A stretch of 64,000 nucleotides of DNA from Rheum nobile. Lineage: Eukaryota > Streptophyta > Magnoliopsida > Caryophyllales > Polygonaceae. The translations under genes and the position numbers were made by a program. This document shows positions 34,246 through 46,630 of this stretch, piece by piece. The stretch's first letter is position 1; each line of letters starts with the position of its first letter. The stretch spans positions 2,914,001 through 2,978,000 of the forward strand of contig WOAB01000040.1 of the NCBI GenBank assembly GCA_027886185.1, in the 5' to 3' direction. A model generated the notes under the pieces. The model had not been told where the DNA came from. It did not search any database and saw nothing but the letters and a program-made list of their open reading frames with translations.

Positions 34246-34730
34246 TCAGGGGTCTGTTATGTCTACTGTGAAATTCGGAGAACAATTAAAGAATAAGGGG
34301 CCATTGCAAATGTTGGATTGGACTATGGCTAAGATAGAGTCTTTATAGGTTCTAAATCTGTCATCTCTTAGAGCTAAGAAGACAGGGGAGTCTATTCCTT
34401 TTCTATGTAAAGGTTTTAGAGCTATCTGAATTAATCCAAGATGCATGAATCTAAATCCCTTTCCCAAATTTTTTTAATGGCTAAAGGATTGAGAAGTTTT
34501 AAGGACTACTGTTCTTTGGTTAGACTAATGGTCTGTTCATGATGTTTAATACAGCATGCATGAAATAGGTCTAAAATATCGGTTCTATAAATGGACTGTG
34601 AATTATCTGGAATAGTCCAGTCTTCTAGATTATCAGGGTCTATAGTGAACATATTTTCATTACTATGTATCTCTGGGCTGGAACTACTACTAGATCCACG
34701 CCTAAACAATCTTCTTATATGTTCTGTCAT
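34246..34730 (-). pseudogene. Movement-protein-like (30K superfamily) domain of the pararetrovirus remnant
   Basis: An ATG at 34730 opens a serine-rich 74-codon frame. A stop and a frame change near 34506-34467 separate it from a second block with FRFMHLGLIQIALKPL, which resembles the core of caulimovirid movement proteins. A TGA at about 34246-34248 ends this block, and the following region continues in the same frame. Movement proteins help viruses pass through plasmodesmata; this copy is broken and cannot act as such. Confidence 0.7.
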
Positions 34731-35560
34731 AGTGGCATAATTATTGTTGTTTGTTTAATTATTTAAGGTTTGAACTAAGGCTCATAACAGTGGGACCATC
34801 CATCCGACCACCCAGACACAACGGGCTGACCAAACGGGTTTATGGACTGACCAAGCACTATACCCATAGACTTAGATAAAATCTTCGAATAACTAAACAA
34901 TTTCAATTTTTATGAACATTATGATGAATAGTAAGAAGACTATATAACATGGCTCTGAAATTATAAGTGTATATCTATAGATTATTTGGGTTGAATTTGG
35001 ATTTAATATGCCTGAAATGTTTAGATAATTATTTGGGTTGAAATTATGCCTGAAATGTTTAGATTACATTGAATGAAATAGAATAATATCTATAGATATG
35101 CACTTATAAATTTTCATTAGATCTATTTCAAATATTATTGATTTTTTTAGATATATATTTAGTTCTATCAATTCATGCAATGATAGTATGTATTCGATGA
35201 TCGGTATTTTATTTTAATATTTAATAAATATAAATGTTTAGATTTAATTCGACATTCGTAATCTAAAAAATAAATAAGTAAATATGTATTGAATTAATTT
35301 CTTGAAAATTTTCTAATTAATATAAATATTTTGTAACAATTAAAAGTATTCTAATTAATTCAATATTAATGAAAATGAAATGAAAGTAATTTGTATTCAA
35401 TATAAAACATATATAATGAAAATGAAAAGAAAGTAAAAAGAGAAAATGTTATAATTTTTTTGTAATATTTTAAAAAGTAGAAATGAAATAATAAAATAAA
35501 TAGTTAATAATTTTTAATTCAATATAAAATAAATATTTGTAGTAATTTTTTGAATATTTT
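34731..35560. other. AT-rich spacer with a small inverted repeat
   Basis: No gene seen. TTATAAGTGTATATCTATAGATTATT (34957-34985 region) is matched in inverse orientation near 35085-35110, with two changes. Between them GGGTTGAA...ATGCCTGAAATGTTTAGAT occurs twice (near 35005-35060). The left part may be leader sequence of the pararetrovirus. Confidence 0.5.
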
Positions 35561-38092
35561 TTTTTCAAAATTTGTAAAAAGGCAGTACAACAGTCGTTGC
35601 ATTCCGTTCGACAGCCATACAAAGGCTCTCGTCGATTGGGACAGCGACGGGTCACAGGGTCGGCCCGACGCGGTGACGGAGGTACGTCGGATTTGGGTCC
35701 GCGACTGGACGCTGCCCAGCCAGACGATGCACCTGGGGACAATAGTAGTGACACGTCCATGCCCGACGTCGACGCCGCCGCCGCCGACGACGCATTCGAC
35801 GAGGAGGCATTGACATTTTCCTTGGAGTGGGATTACGCCGAGGGCATCGAGCCCATCGAGCCTCCTCCCGTTTCGACGGTCGGGGATTTGGGGAGGGACG
35901 ATACGCCTTCCTCCCCCGTTCGTGAGCCAGCGAAACCTGTTCCCGAGGCAGTGGCCCCTCCTCCTCACGTGGCAGATGCGGACCTCGAGGGGGATGCGCC
36001 GGAGGAGGCATGGATGCCAGGAGGTCCCCGGTCGCGCAGTCTACTGAGGACATACCCTACGCATGTCGCTGCCATTATTTGGACACATACAGAGCGACTT
36101 ACGCATGACCCTCCCTTATCACCTGTGGATCCCGATCCGGTACATATTTTATCAGATATTTAAATAATAAAAAAATTAATAAAATATGTAATATTTTAAT
36201 TAATCCCGATCCGTTACATATTGGGTTTCAGCTGAGGAAGATACTGAAGCCGTACACCCGCCACCCTCATTTCTCCGCGATCCATGAGTTCCAGAGGTAG
36301 GACCCGGATTCGTGGTGGCCGCTTGTGCAGCGGAGCGGCATCACATCCTTGGGGTCCCTGGAGTTTCGTCGAATGGACCCCGTGCTGATATCGGCGTTTA
36401 TGGAGCGGTGGCATCCGGAGACGAACTCCTTCCATTTTCCGTGGGGGGAGATCACGATCACACTCCACGACGTCTTCCATATTTTGGAGATCCCCATCGA
36501 TGGGACGGCGGTGGTATCGGATATGCCCGACCCCGAGATATTTGCCGCTACAGCGGAGATGCTTGGGATTGATGTATCTGTCGTCTCGCAGAAGGCATCA
36601 AGTAATAAATTTTATACCTATTTATCATTTATTTAATATATTTTAATTAAAATGGTGTTGAAATCATCGTATTTGGTTTTATTTCTTTTTTTCAGGTGGC
36701 GGCTTTGCGATCAATTCAACGTTGAAGAATCGTTGTCTCTTATTATGTCGAGCGGCCCAGAGGTATATATATGTAGTTTTATTAATATTAGGATTTTTAG
36801 GGTATTTTTTATACATTTTATAATTAAATTAATGTTACTAATCTCAAGAACGAGCGTCATGTTGCTTCGATGTACTTGCTCATGCTATTGGGCAGTACCG
36901 TCTTCACAGACAAGTCAGGGCAGAAGGTGAAGGCGAAGTATCTGTCGCTCCTCCTTGATCACGACCGCACCGGCCGTTATGCCTGGGGTGTTGGTGTCCT
37001 GGCCAACCTATACCGGCATTTGGGTATGGCATCGCGGGCCCAAGCACAGGGATTGGCCGGATGTCCGATGCTATTGAGGGTAATAATATTTTTTTTTATG
37101 TTTACATGATTTTTTGATATAAATGCTAACGAATATATGATTTGGACATACTTTCACGTATTCCGAGGTCATGCGTCACCTGACCTGGAGCACATGGGGG
37201 ATACACGGGCTGCACCCTGTGACGGGAGAGAGGCTCCTCAGGGCAGTGACTCGGATAGCCTTATCTCCCTGCGTCTGGTTTTGGACGCCATGAAGTATTC
37301 AGAGGTAATAAAAAAAGTGTTACGTTCGAATTTCGGATTTTTCGATTATTTATTGGCATCTGACTTAGTTGTTATTTTATTTCAGGTGCGGTGGCAACCG
37401 TGGGGAAAGCTAAACTTCAACGATCCGAGGTACGCTCCGTCGCAATATCGAGGCATCATCGAGTTTTTTGACGTACGAGAGCCGTACATGCCCGACCGTT
37501 GCCTCCGTCAGTTCGGGTACAGGTAGTGTATTCCGCAGGCGCCACCAGAGCCGGGGAAAGTTGTCCGACATGCACGGCTCTCGTCGTATGTCACGGAGTA
37601 CGAGGATGAGCACTATTTATGGGATGCGGACTCGAGGCCGCTGATTGAGCTGTATGGTCTTATCACGTCCACCTTCGTGTGGGATTGTGACGATGCATAC
37701 CTCGATTGGATTGACCAGATGTCTCATCCATATTTGGATTTCCGGTCCGTTCGACAAGACCCACATGCAGTCCCTCCAGTCCCTACAGTCCCTCCACCTC
37801 CCCCGGCTTCCGTTGTCACGGTATGTCATCATTTTCTTATGTTTATTTTGATGTATTTTATTTATGTTTATTTTGATGTATTTTTTTAATACAACGCTCA
37901 CAGCTGGTGGCCGGCGAGATGACGGCTTATCTAGCCCAGTACGACGATACGCCTCCCCGTCTTACAAATCAGATGATCTGTTGGATCGAGTGTCTGACGG
38001 GTGGCGTGACGCCTTCGGCCCCTCCCATTCCACGTGCGTCCCAGAGATTCCATGACTCGGTTCACGAGGAGGGATCTGGTAGCGGGCGATAG
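35561..38092 (+). pseudogene. Plant-mobile-domain gene, copy 2, last exon split by a retrotransposon
   Basis: Same exon pattern as copy 1, with a longer N-terminal exon (acidic and proline-rich, up to 36138) that copy 1 lacks. Exon 2 (36230-36600) has the PMD block VLISAFMERWHPETNSFHFP. Exon 3 is intact where copy 1 has a stop. Lesions: the acceptor before exon 5 is lost in an 18-19-bp deletion at about 37140, between two GATTT words; a TAG replaces CAG near 37525; another TAG lies near 36298; and a CAG acceptor before the last exon is now CAA. The 3' end of the last exon lies at 46266-46284, separated by an 8.2-kb Ty3 insertion. No ATG was found for the first exon, so the true start is unknown. 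Confidence 0.8.
38088..38092. repeat. 5-bp target-site duplication, left (GATAG)
   Basis: GATAG here against GACAG at 46266-46270. The uninterrupted PMD copy 1 reads GACAG, so the left copy has had one C-to-T change. Confidence 0.75.
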
Positions 38093-39038
38093 TGATGTGA
38101 CCCTGCCTCCCATGACGGACCAAGACGAGGAAGAAGCCATGAGCCTACGCTCAAAGGGCCCAGTAACAAGGTCTAGGTTCAAGGCCATCGCCGCCGCCGT
38201 CGCTTCACTTATCGCACGCGCCGCCGCCAGCCAAGGAAGCCCAGAGACCAATGCAAGGCTCGTCGTCCTCGCCACCATCGGAAGTTCTGAAGACTGTGAA
38301 AAGGCCGCGTTCTTTTGAAGAATGTGCCACCTAGTCGTCTCACGCGATGATCTCGTCAAAGCCTTCAACGCGTCCATGAGTTTCACGCGTTCTTTTTAAG
38401 ACATAATCTATATTTGGTATTTCCAGCTTGCTTTAGATAGTTTCCTTATTTATAGCATTTTAGATAGTTTCTTTTTAAGTCATTCTAACTTGTAGGGTTT
38501 GTGCCTTTTGCATGCTTGCATGGCCTAGCCCACGAGGTTCGACTCGGCCCATCCGATGTCTCACCTCCCGTATTTATACCCAACTTTGTTATTGTTTTAA
38601 TTTACGTTCAAGTTAAAGTTCAAGGTTTAAAGTCGAGTGTTAAATCCTCCTTCCCTTGATCGGACGTCACCCATATCCCTTTCATCCCCATTCCCTCCGC
38701 CGCCGACGCTACGGCAAACTGCTTGATCTTCTCAAGCCAATCTATCTTCGCATCTCCTTCACCCGCAGTCGACGCTACGACACTCAAAGACTTATTCTTT
38801 CAAGTCTTATATCCCTTCATCAAATCGCTTCTGCCACCGCTATCATCTTTCCATCAATCACTTCCACTGCATCACCACCGTGATCACCATCACTTCCATC
38901 ACCACCAATCATCGCGTTCTTCCGTTCGCGACCCTCCCCATCAACGAGACGAGTTCGCTGCGTGACTTCCTAACCAGGAAAATCCAAAATTCGTCACCTT
39001 TGACAATTCGACTTGTCACAGGAGACTAGGACACATCA
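38093..39038 (+). repeat. 5' LTR
   Basis: Starts TGATGTGACCCTG, ends GGACACATCA, 946 bp. Relative to the 3' LTR it has about 43 extra bases near 38260-38305, which partly duplicate neighbouring sequence (the GAAGACTGTG region), and a 9-bp extra CACTTCCAT-type unit near 38890. Confidence 0.95.
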
Positions 39039-39876
39039 ACTGGCATCAGAGCCCAACAGTCTTATAAGTCACGAACTCAAGTTTCAATTTTGTTCACAAT
39101 TTTTCTTGACCCCCATCGTTTGCTTTACTAAAAGATCACGAAAAATCACAACTTTCCATCTTTGCTCACCTTTCGGTTTCTACAAGGTCCCACCTTGGCC
39201 GACATTTTTTTTCTTGTTCCCAAAGTTTTGGTGTGTTAGGTAATTTTGTTATCTTGCATGCTAGAATATTTTGTTTCCTTATTTCATGCGTGGATAGAGT
39301 TTCCTTCTTTGCTAGATCTTGCTTTTTAGGTTGTTAACCGACTTTCTTTATATAAGATATCATCAAACTCTTATCTTCTTTCTCCTATCTCTAACATCAC
39401 ACTTGTGATATTCTTGTTACTTAGACCTTTTTTATTTTATTTCCTTTTGCAAATCCGAAAAGATCAAAAGATAAGATCTCGGATATATAAAAAAAAAGAT
39501 ATCGAAAAGATATTCAAAAAAAAAAAAAGTTTCCAAAGTTAGGGAAAGCCAAAATAAGGCAACCCTAACCCACATCGGTCTAAGCTCATCTTCTATATCT
39601 CTCCACCGTCTAGGTCAAGCTTCCTAGAAGGTACTTTCTTGCTAATTAGGTTGATTTGTTTACGTTTGTTTTAGGGTTTCAATTTGTTCTTGTTTGTTTG
39701 ATTGCAACTTGCTTGATACACCATCTCTTGTTCAAGCCTAGCCGCCCTCACGGCAAGACAAACAAGCCCTACCTACGTGAACTTTGTGACTTGACTAGTG
39801 ATTTGCTTGGTTGTTGTTCTTTGTTGTCTTTTGGTTCGTTTTTACTCCCATATCTAGTCGTCTTGTCATAGGCACC
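39039..39876 (+). promoter_or_regulatory. Primer-binding site and untranslated leader
   Basis: ACTGGCATCAGAGCC directly after the LTR matches the TGGTATCAGAGC complement of initiator tRNA-Met, with one change. About 830 bp of leader follows, without a long reading frame, before the probable gag ATG at 39877. Confidence 0.75.
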
Positions 39877-42060
39877 ATGCAGATTGGCCACAGTGCTGAC
39901 GAACGCGAAGTCGACAATACCAACACCAAACCACAACCCCAGCAGTTGGGTCTACCTCCAGACCAACCGCCACCGGACCAACCACGCGACCCCATCATGG
40001 CGTTGTCCGAAGATCAGATCTTGATCGAGGCTCTTCGACAAGAGGTCTCCACTCTATGCGCCAACCAACAAGAAGTGGTACCGCCCGCGCCCACTCCAAC
40101 TCCCCCACCGTTGAGTGCTATGGACGCGCCGCCTCCACCTAGAGCCACCGACGCGTTCCCATCCAAGACACGAGTGGACAAAGGCAAGGGAATTATGCCT
40201 TCCACTTCTCAACCTCAACCAACACTAAACAGAATGCAGAGTGTCATTGAGAGACACCAAGGCTTCGTTCCCCAGAAGGATCGCTATGTGCCACGAGCCA
40301 CACCTGCTGGCTTCGACAACGGCTCAGACCGCGATGCCGACGACTCTCAAGGTGAGTACTCTGAACCTTACAACTTTGATGACAGGTATGCCTCTAGGAG
40401 AACCCAGAAACGCGTGCCAGATTCAGCCACACACGATGACCGACGTCGTCAAGCTATCCAAGCCGACGCGACGCCGAGAAGACCAAGCCGCCGCGACACT
40501 AGACAACCGCGACGCGATGATCAATTGAGGACACCACCTACCCAACAACACAGCCATGATGTACGTGATCATCTTCGACACCAGAGTGCTCGAACACCGC
40601 ATTACGGATCAGATGGCTACGCGTCGATCACACCCAATGTCCAAGACGACTTCGACGAGTACGATGACGAAGAGATCGAGGACTCAGGTATGGTCAATCC
40701 TAATTTTTTCCACCCCCCCTCTTGGAGATCCCATTGAATTGCAGGATCACCCATCAGATTGGATACCTTCCCCGCGTCTCCGACCCCGAGGAGAACGCGT
40801 TCGTGACATTGGCGGAGAGCGCCCTGATGTTCAACAGAGAGACCATCGACGCGACAACTACGATGCCCCACCACGCAGACGTCAACGCGATGACGCCTAT
40901 GCGCCCATGGATGAGTTTGTTTGCGAAAATCGCGAACAATGCGATAGACACCAAGTTGGACGCGATCAACCACATGGATTGCGCACCATTGACAACCCTC
41001 TTTATGATGCTGCACCGAACAACGCATTCAACCCAGCCCCAGACCAGCCTCGATACCAGTGATCACATGTCAAGATAAAAATCAAGCATTTTCATGGTGA
41101 ATACAACCCCTCTGTGTTTCTTGAATGGGTGCAGGCTACAGAGTACACCCTACGCTATAATCGTGTGCCACCTGAGGACCATGTCGACGCCGTGAAGCTT
41201 AACTTCCGAGGAGCCGCCCGCGTGTGGTGGCATAGGTTTGAAGATGATTGCGTTCGATGCCACAGAGCACGAGTCACAGAATGGCATCAATTAGTCTACG
41301 TAATGACCAGGAAATACGTGCCTCCAGACTATAGGAATCAAATGCGATTGGACATTGCCATGGCTCGCCAAGGATCGATGACTCCACTCTAATTCTTTTC
41401 CAAGCTTGAAGACATGTATTACAAGGCCAACATCTCTGTTGCACCATCTACTCTGAGGACCAAATTCTTGAGTGGCTTGAACACTAACATCCGTGATCAA
41501 CTCGAGATTTTACCCATCAAAGACGTGAACACACTCACCCATACGGCGATGCAAATTCATGCACAATTATCTCGCCGGAGGTCTTACACATATTCCAGTG
41601 GCCAACAAAGGTATTCGTCTAACTCTAGTGGTTTACCTTCTACTAATGTTCGCCCTAGTGCCTCTACCACAGCCGCGTCTAGCCAAGCCCCCAAAGCAAA
41701 GACCGCGCCACCGGCCACCGCGCTACGACAGAACGCGCCAAGACAGGCGCTAGTGAACAATAATCGTGCACGTGATATTGAGTGTTACAAATGTGGTGGA
41801 AGAGGCCACTACAAGAAAGATTGCCCCAATGCTCGCCAAGTGTTGTTCTCCACAGCCGATGTCGGCTACGAGTCTTGTGAGGATGAGGAAGCCACACTTG
41901 ACGCGATCCGTGAAGACAATGTAGAGGAGGATGAAGACGCATATGACTGCGAACCCACATCTCTGCACGCGGGCACACCATTGAGCTTGGTGACGCGTCG
42001 TCTCCTCACTATCAAGGAAGCCAACTTAAGCGAACAACGCGAGAACTTGTTCCACACAAG
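39877..42060 (+). pseudogene. Gag of the chromovirus-like element
   Basis: The ATG at 39877 opens a proline/aspartate/arginine-rich N-terminal part. At about 40712-40720 a run of seven C's marks a frameshift; the coding sense continues in the other frame to a TGA at 41060. In the same frame the capsid part follows (FHGEYNPSVFLEWVQ, AARVWWHRFED), with a stop at 41390, then a CCHC knuckle CYKCGGRGHYKKDC at about 41785-41826. In-frame continuity on both sides of the stops shows a single ancestral gag-pol frame. Gag packages the RNA; this copy is broken. Confidence 0.88.
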
Positions 42061-45000
42061 GGCTCTAGTGCAAACAGCTTCCTTGAGTGTCATTATTGAT
42101 AGAGGCTCTTGTGAAAATATTATGAATGAGAAGGTTGTCAACCACTTCAGATTGCCTACAACTCCTCATCCACAACCTTATGCCCTCCAATGGATTTCTT
42201 CTAGTCCAGGTAACACAGTATCTCGCCAATGTTTAATTCCTTTTTCTCTAGGCCAATACTGTGATTCTATTCTTTGTGATGTCATTGCAATGGACGCCAC
42301 CCATATTTTTCTTGGGCGCCCATGGCAATTTGACAGACGCGTGCTCCATGACGGGTATTTGAATACTTATGTGTTCAATTACCACGGGAAGCGCGTCACT
42401 TTGGATCCAATGTCTCCCCATGAGATCTTGCAGGACCAGGTAGAATGCGATCGCCAGAAGGCCATAGAGACCGCGTCCACTACATCCAAATCTGGTCACA
42501 CTTTGCCTTCTCCAGGCACTAGCAAGAAGAAGCCAAACACCCAAGCTGGGACACCAAGTGCCCCGCCTCATTCGTTGCCCCCAACGCGTCCTTTGCAAGG
42601 AACTTGTGAGCAACGCGTTCTTTTGGCCAGGCCTAGTGACCTCACTGCATGTGTCACTGGCAAAGCGCCATATTTTCTACTTGTGCCAACCCCGTGCATA
42701 CCAGAATCGTCGCAGACCGCGGTCTTACCATCATCGATCACGAAGTTGCTTGACGCGTTCCGCGACGTATTCCCAGATGAATTGCCACAAGGTTTACCTC
42801 CCCTGAGAGGCATTGAGCACCAGATTGATCTTGTTCCAGGTGCTTCTTTGCCCAACCGCGCTGCTTATAGAGCTGGTCCAGAAGAGACCAAAGAACTATA
42901 GCGCCAAGTCTAAGAATTGTTAGATCGCAGGTACGTACGAGAATCTCTTTCCCCTTGTATTGTGCCTGTGATCCTTGTGCCCAAGAAAGATGGCACCTGG
43001 AGAATGTGTGTTGATTGTCGTGCCATCAACCAGATCACAGTCAAGTATAGGCACCCTATTCCCCGTCTTGATGATATGCTTGATGAACTTCATGGCGCGA
43101 CACTCTTCTCCAAGATTGATTTGAAGACTGGTTATCACCAGATCAGAATGAAAGAAGGTGATGAATGGAAGACGGTATTCAAAACCAAGTATGGGCTCTA
43201 CGAGTGGCTTGTCATGCCCTTTGGGCTCACGAACGCGCCCAACACCTTCATGCGCGTGATGAACCACGTGTTGAGAGCTTTCCTTGGCAAGTTTGTTGTC
43301 GTTTATTTCGATGACATCCTTGTGTATTCCCGGAGCCTAGAAGACCATGTCGCTCACCTTCGCCAAGTGCTCGAATGCCTTCGCCAAGAGAGCATGTTTG
43401 TAAATCTGGCAAAGTGCTCATTTTGCTCCGAGTCCACCAACTTTCTGGGCTATATTGTGAGTAGCGATGGTTTACGCGTTGACGAGGCAAAGATCACGTC
43501 CATCAAGGATTGGCCCACGCCTACAACACCGACGCAAGTGCAAAGCTTTCTAGGTCTCGCGGGCTTTTATCGGCGTTTTGTACGCGACTTTTCCTCCATT
43601 GCCGCGCCACTTCACGAGCTCACCAAGAAAGGAAGCACAGTTTTGTGGCATGATTCCCATGAACGTGCCTTCTCCGCCTTGAAGACCGCGTTATACCACT
43701 CGCCATTGCTCCAGTTTCCAGATTTCACCAAACACTTCGAAGTAGAGTGTGATGCCTCTGACATAGGCATTGGTGGTGTGCTACACCAAGAGAAGAGGCC
43801 AATTGCCTACTTCAGTTAGAAGCTCACAGGAGCCACTCTCAATTACCCCACCTACGACAAAGAGCTTTATGCCTTAGTACGCGTGCTGAAGACTTGGCAA
43901 CACTACCTCTGGCCGCGTGAGTTTGTCATCTACAGTGATCATGCCGCGTTGAGCTACTTGAAGAGCCAAGCTCACCTCAATCGCTGCCATGCTCGCTGGG
44001 TGGAGTTTCTGGAGACATTCCCTTATGTCGTTGTTCACAAGAAAGGGAAAGATAACATCATTGCTGACGCGCTGTCTCGCAGGTATGTTCTCTTGACTCA
44101 AGTGCAAACTAAGATTTTGGGTTTTGCTTTGATTAAAGATTTATATGCTAGTGACCCGTTCTTTGCCCCTATTCTTAAGCACTGCCTGAGATCGCGTGAG
44201 TTTGAGACGTTTTACCTTTCTGAGGGTTATTTGTATAAGGCTAGTCGTCTATGCATTCCTAGATCTTCCATTAGGCTCCTATTGATTGAGGAAGCACACG
44301 CGAGTCGTGGACACTTTGGGATTAGGAAGACCTTAGACACGATGCGAGAACATTTCTTTTGGCCTAACATGACCCACCAAGTGACTAGGTTTTGTAGGAG
44401 TTGTGTGACTTGCCAGAGAGCCAAAGCTAAGTCTAGTCCTCACGGCCTCTACACTCCTTTGCCCATTCTGAGTGCCCCCTGGGAAGATTTGTCTATGGAT
44501 TTCATCACGGGTTTGCCCCTCTCTAGACGAGGTAAAGACTCTATTTTTGTGGTCGTAGATAGATTTTCTAAGATGGCACATTTTATAGCTTGTAAGACCA
44601 CCCATAGTGCTAATGAGATTGCTGATTTATTCTTTGAGCATGTGGTGCGTCTTCATGGAGTCCCGCGTACCATTGTTAGTGACAGGGATTCTAAGTTTGT
44701 TGGTCATTTTTGGAGAACTCTTTGGGGAAAGCTAGGAACCAAACTCCTATTCTCAACTAGCTACCAACCCCAAACCGATGGCCAAACGGAGGTCACCAAT
44801 AGAACTCTAGGAGCCCTCCTTCGCACAATGATCAAAGCCAACCCTAAGCGTTGGGAGGACTTACTATCCATTGTCGAGTTTTGTTACAATAGATGCAGGC
44901 ACACGGCGACCAAGTTGACACAATTCGAGGTGGTGTATGGCATGAACCCCTTGACACCACTGGATTTGTCGCCGCGCCCTCTTCGAGACCCCGTGCATGT

Positions 45001-45367
45001 CTCCGCCTCCAATCGCGCTGAGCAAGTCCAAGAGCTTCATCGAAAGACCAAGGAGCAGCTGGAGAGGAGAGCCGCGCAGTATGCCTCGCAGAAGAATTCA
45101 GGCCGCCGATGCGTCGTCTTTGCCCCCGGAGATCTTGTCTGGGTGCATCTACGAAAAGAGAGGTTTCCCTCGCGGCGAAAACACAAACTGGCACCGCGTG
45201 AAGATGGCCCATACCGCGTGATAAATGCCATAAGGGACAATGCTTATCAACTCGACCTCCCACCAGATTTTGGAGTCCACGCGTCCTTCAACGTGGCAGA
45301 CTTGACTCCATATGTTGAGCCAGAGTTTGATGATGGTGAAGCAGGGACGCTTTACAGCCAAGTGTGA
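42061..45367 (+). pseudogene. Pol (protease, RT, RNase H, integrase) of the chromovirus-like element
   Basis: One frame with stops at 42899, 42911 and 43817. The protease active site reads I-I-D-R-G-S-C (near 42093-42113), with Arg where Gly or Ser is usual. [31 protein letters not shown], catalytic YFDDI near 43306. RNase [13 protein letters not shown] near 43745, then SDHAALSYL. Integrase zinc region H-x-H with C-x2-C at 44300-44415 (CRSCVTCQRAK). Catalytic core: D in MDFITGLP (near 44500), D in VSDRDSKF (near 44675), E in QTEVTNRTL (near 44790). The C-terminus has GDLVWVHLRKERFP and FNVADLTPY, ending at 45367 on the edge of the purine-rich GTGAGAGGG before the 3' LTR. Confidence 0.92.
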
Positions 45368-45372
45368 GAGGG

Positions 45373-46265
45373 TGATGTGACCCTGCCTCCCATGACGGCC
45401 CAAGACGAGGAAGAAGCCATGAGCCTACACTCAAAGGGCCCAGTAACAAGGTCTAGGTCCAAGGCCATCGCCGCCGCCGTCGCGTCACTTATCGCACGCG
45501 CCACCGCCAGCCAAGGAAGCCTAGAGACCAATGCAAGGCCGCGTTCTTTTGAAGACTGTGCCACCTCGTCGTCTCACGCGATGATCTCTTCAAAGCCTTC
45601 AACGCGTCCATGAGTTTCACGCATTCTTTTTAAGACATAATCTATATTTGGTATTTCCAGCTTGCTTTAGATAGTTTCCTTATTTATAGCGTTTTAGATA
45701 GTTTTTTTTTAAGTCATTCTATCTTTTAGAGTTTGTGCCTTTTGCATGCTTGCATGGGCTAGCCCACGAGGTTCGACTCGGCCCATCCGATATCTCACCT
45801 CCCCTATTTATACCCAACTTTGTTATTGTTTTAATTTACGTTCAAGTTAAAGTTCAAGGTTTAAAGTCGAGTGTTAAATCCTCCTTCCCTTGATCAGACG
45901 TCACCCATATCCCTCTCATCCCCATTCCCTCCGCCGCCGACGCTACGGCAAACTGCTTGATCTTCTCAAGCCAATCTATCTTCGCATCTCCTTCACCCGC
46001 AGTCGACGCTACGACACTCAAAGACTTGTTCTTTCAAGTCTTATATCCCTTCATCAAATCGCTTCCGTCACCGCTATCATCTTTCCATCAATCACTTCCA
46101 CCGCGTCACCACCGTGATCACCATCACCACCAATCATCGCGTTCTTCCGTTCGCGACCCTCCCCATCAACGAGACGAGTTCGCTGCTTGACTTCCCAACC
46201 AGGACTAGATCCAAAAGTCGTCACCTTTGACAATTCGACTTGTCATAGGAGACTAGGACACATCA
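45373..46265 (+). repeat. 3' LTR
   Basis: Starts TGATGTGACCCTG, ends GGACACATCA, 893 bp, preceded by GTGAGAGGG as the probable polypurine tract. Divergence from the 5' LTR by indels and scattered substitutions indicates an older insertion. Confidence 0.95.
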
Positions 46266-46365
46266 GACAGGCAGATGAGGACTAGTTACAATATGTATAT
46301 TACCTAAACTGTTACGTATGACATGAAATATTTTGTTGATGTTTATGGTATTTTGTTGATGTTTA
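46266..46365 (+). pseudogene. 3' end of PMD copy 2 (after the retrotransposon) and its 3' flank
   Basis: GACAGGCAGATGAGGACTAG continues exactly where copy 2 was interrupted at 38092 and matches copy 1 at 29580-29599. The 3' flank is shared as well. Confidence 0.9.
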
Positions 46366-46630
46366 TAGTATATAAGCTTATATCACATGAAATATAAAGG
46401 AAAACTATAGTATATAAGTATATTCACATGAAATATAAAGGAAAACTATAGTATATAAGTATGATCACATGAAATATAAAGGAAAACTATAGTACATAAG
46501 CTTATATCACATGAAATATAAAGGAAAACTATAGTATATAAGTATATATCACATGAAATATAAAGGAAAACTATAATATATAAGTATATATCACATGAAA
46601 TATAAAGGAAAACTATAGTACATAAATTTT
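46366..46630 (+). repeat. 41-bp minisatellite, six copies (PMD copy 2)
   Basis: Same unit and position relative to the PMD stop codon as 29681-29990, with one unit fewer. Confidence 0.95.

Larger units (their letters stand above)
30500..34730 (-). mobile_element. Endogenous pararetrovirus (caulimovirid-like) remnant
   Basis: Minus-strand blocks follow the gene order of plant pararetroviruses with a single large polyprotein: a movement-protein-like domain (34730-34246), a long coat-protein-like region (34233-32400), a CCHC zinc knuckle, an aspartic protease, and then only the first part of reverse transcriptase. It stops abruptly inside RT at about 30500, where host repeat DNA begins. No LTRs are seen. 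The order and the movement-protein resemblance suggest a petuvirus/florendovirus-like source; that assignment is from memory of family features. Stops and frameshifts divide every block. Confidence 0.75.
38093..46265 (+). mobile_element. Ty3-type LTR retrotransposon (chromovirus, possibly CRM-like), 8173 bp
   Basis: LTRs of 946 and 893 bp, a tRNA-Met-type primer site, and one gag-pol frame in the order gag, zinc knuckle, protease, RT, RNase H, integrase. RT before integrase makes it Ty3-type. The integrase C-terminus ends five bases before the 3' LTR and shows no obvious chromodomain, which resembles the CRM group; that is tentative. One frameshift and five stops inactivate it. It sits in the last exon of PMD copy 2 with a near-perfect 5-bp duplication. 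Confidence 0.93.

Noticed and set aside
34740..34900. Primer-binding site of the pararetrovirus remnant
   Set aside because: Only a weak tRNA-Met-like match (TGTTATGAGCC on the minus strand); too few matching bases.
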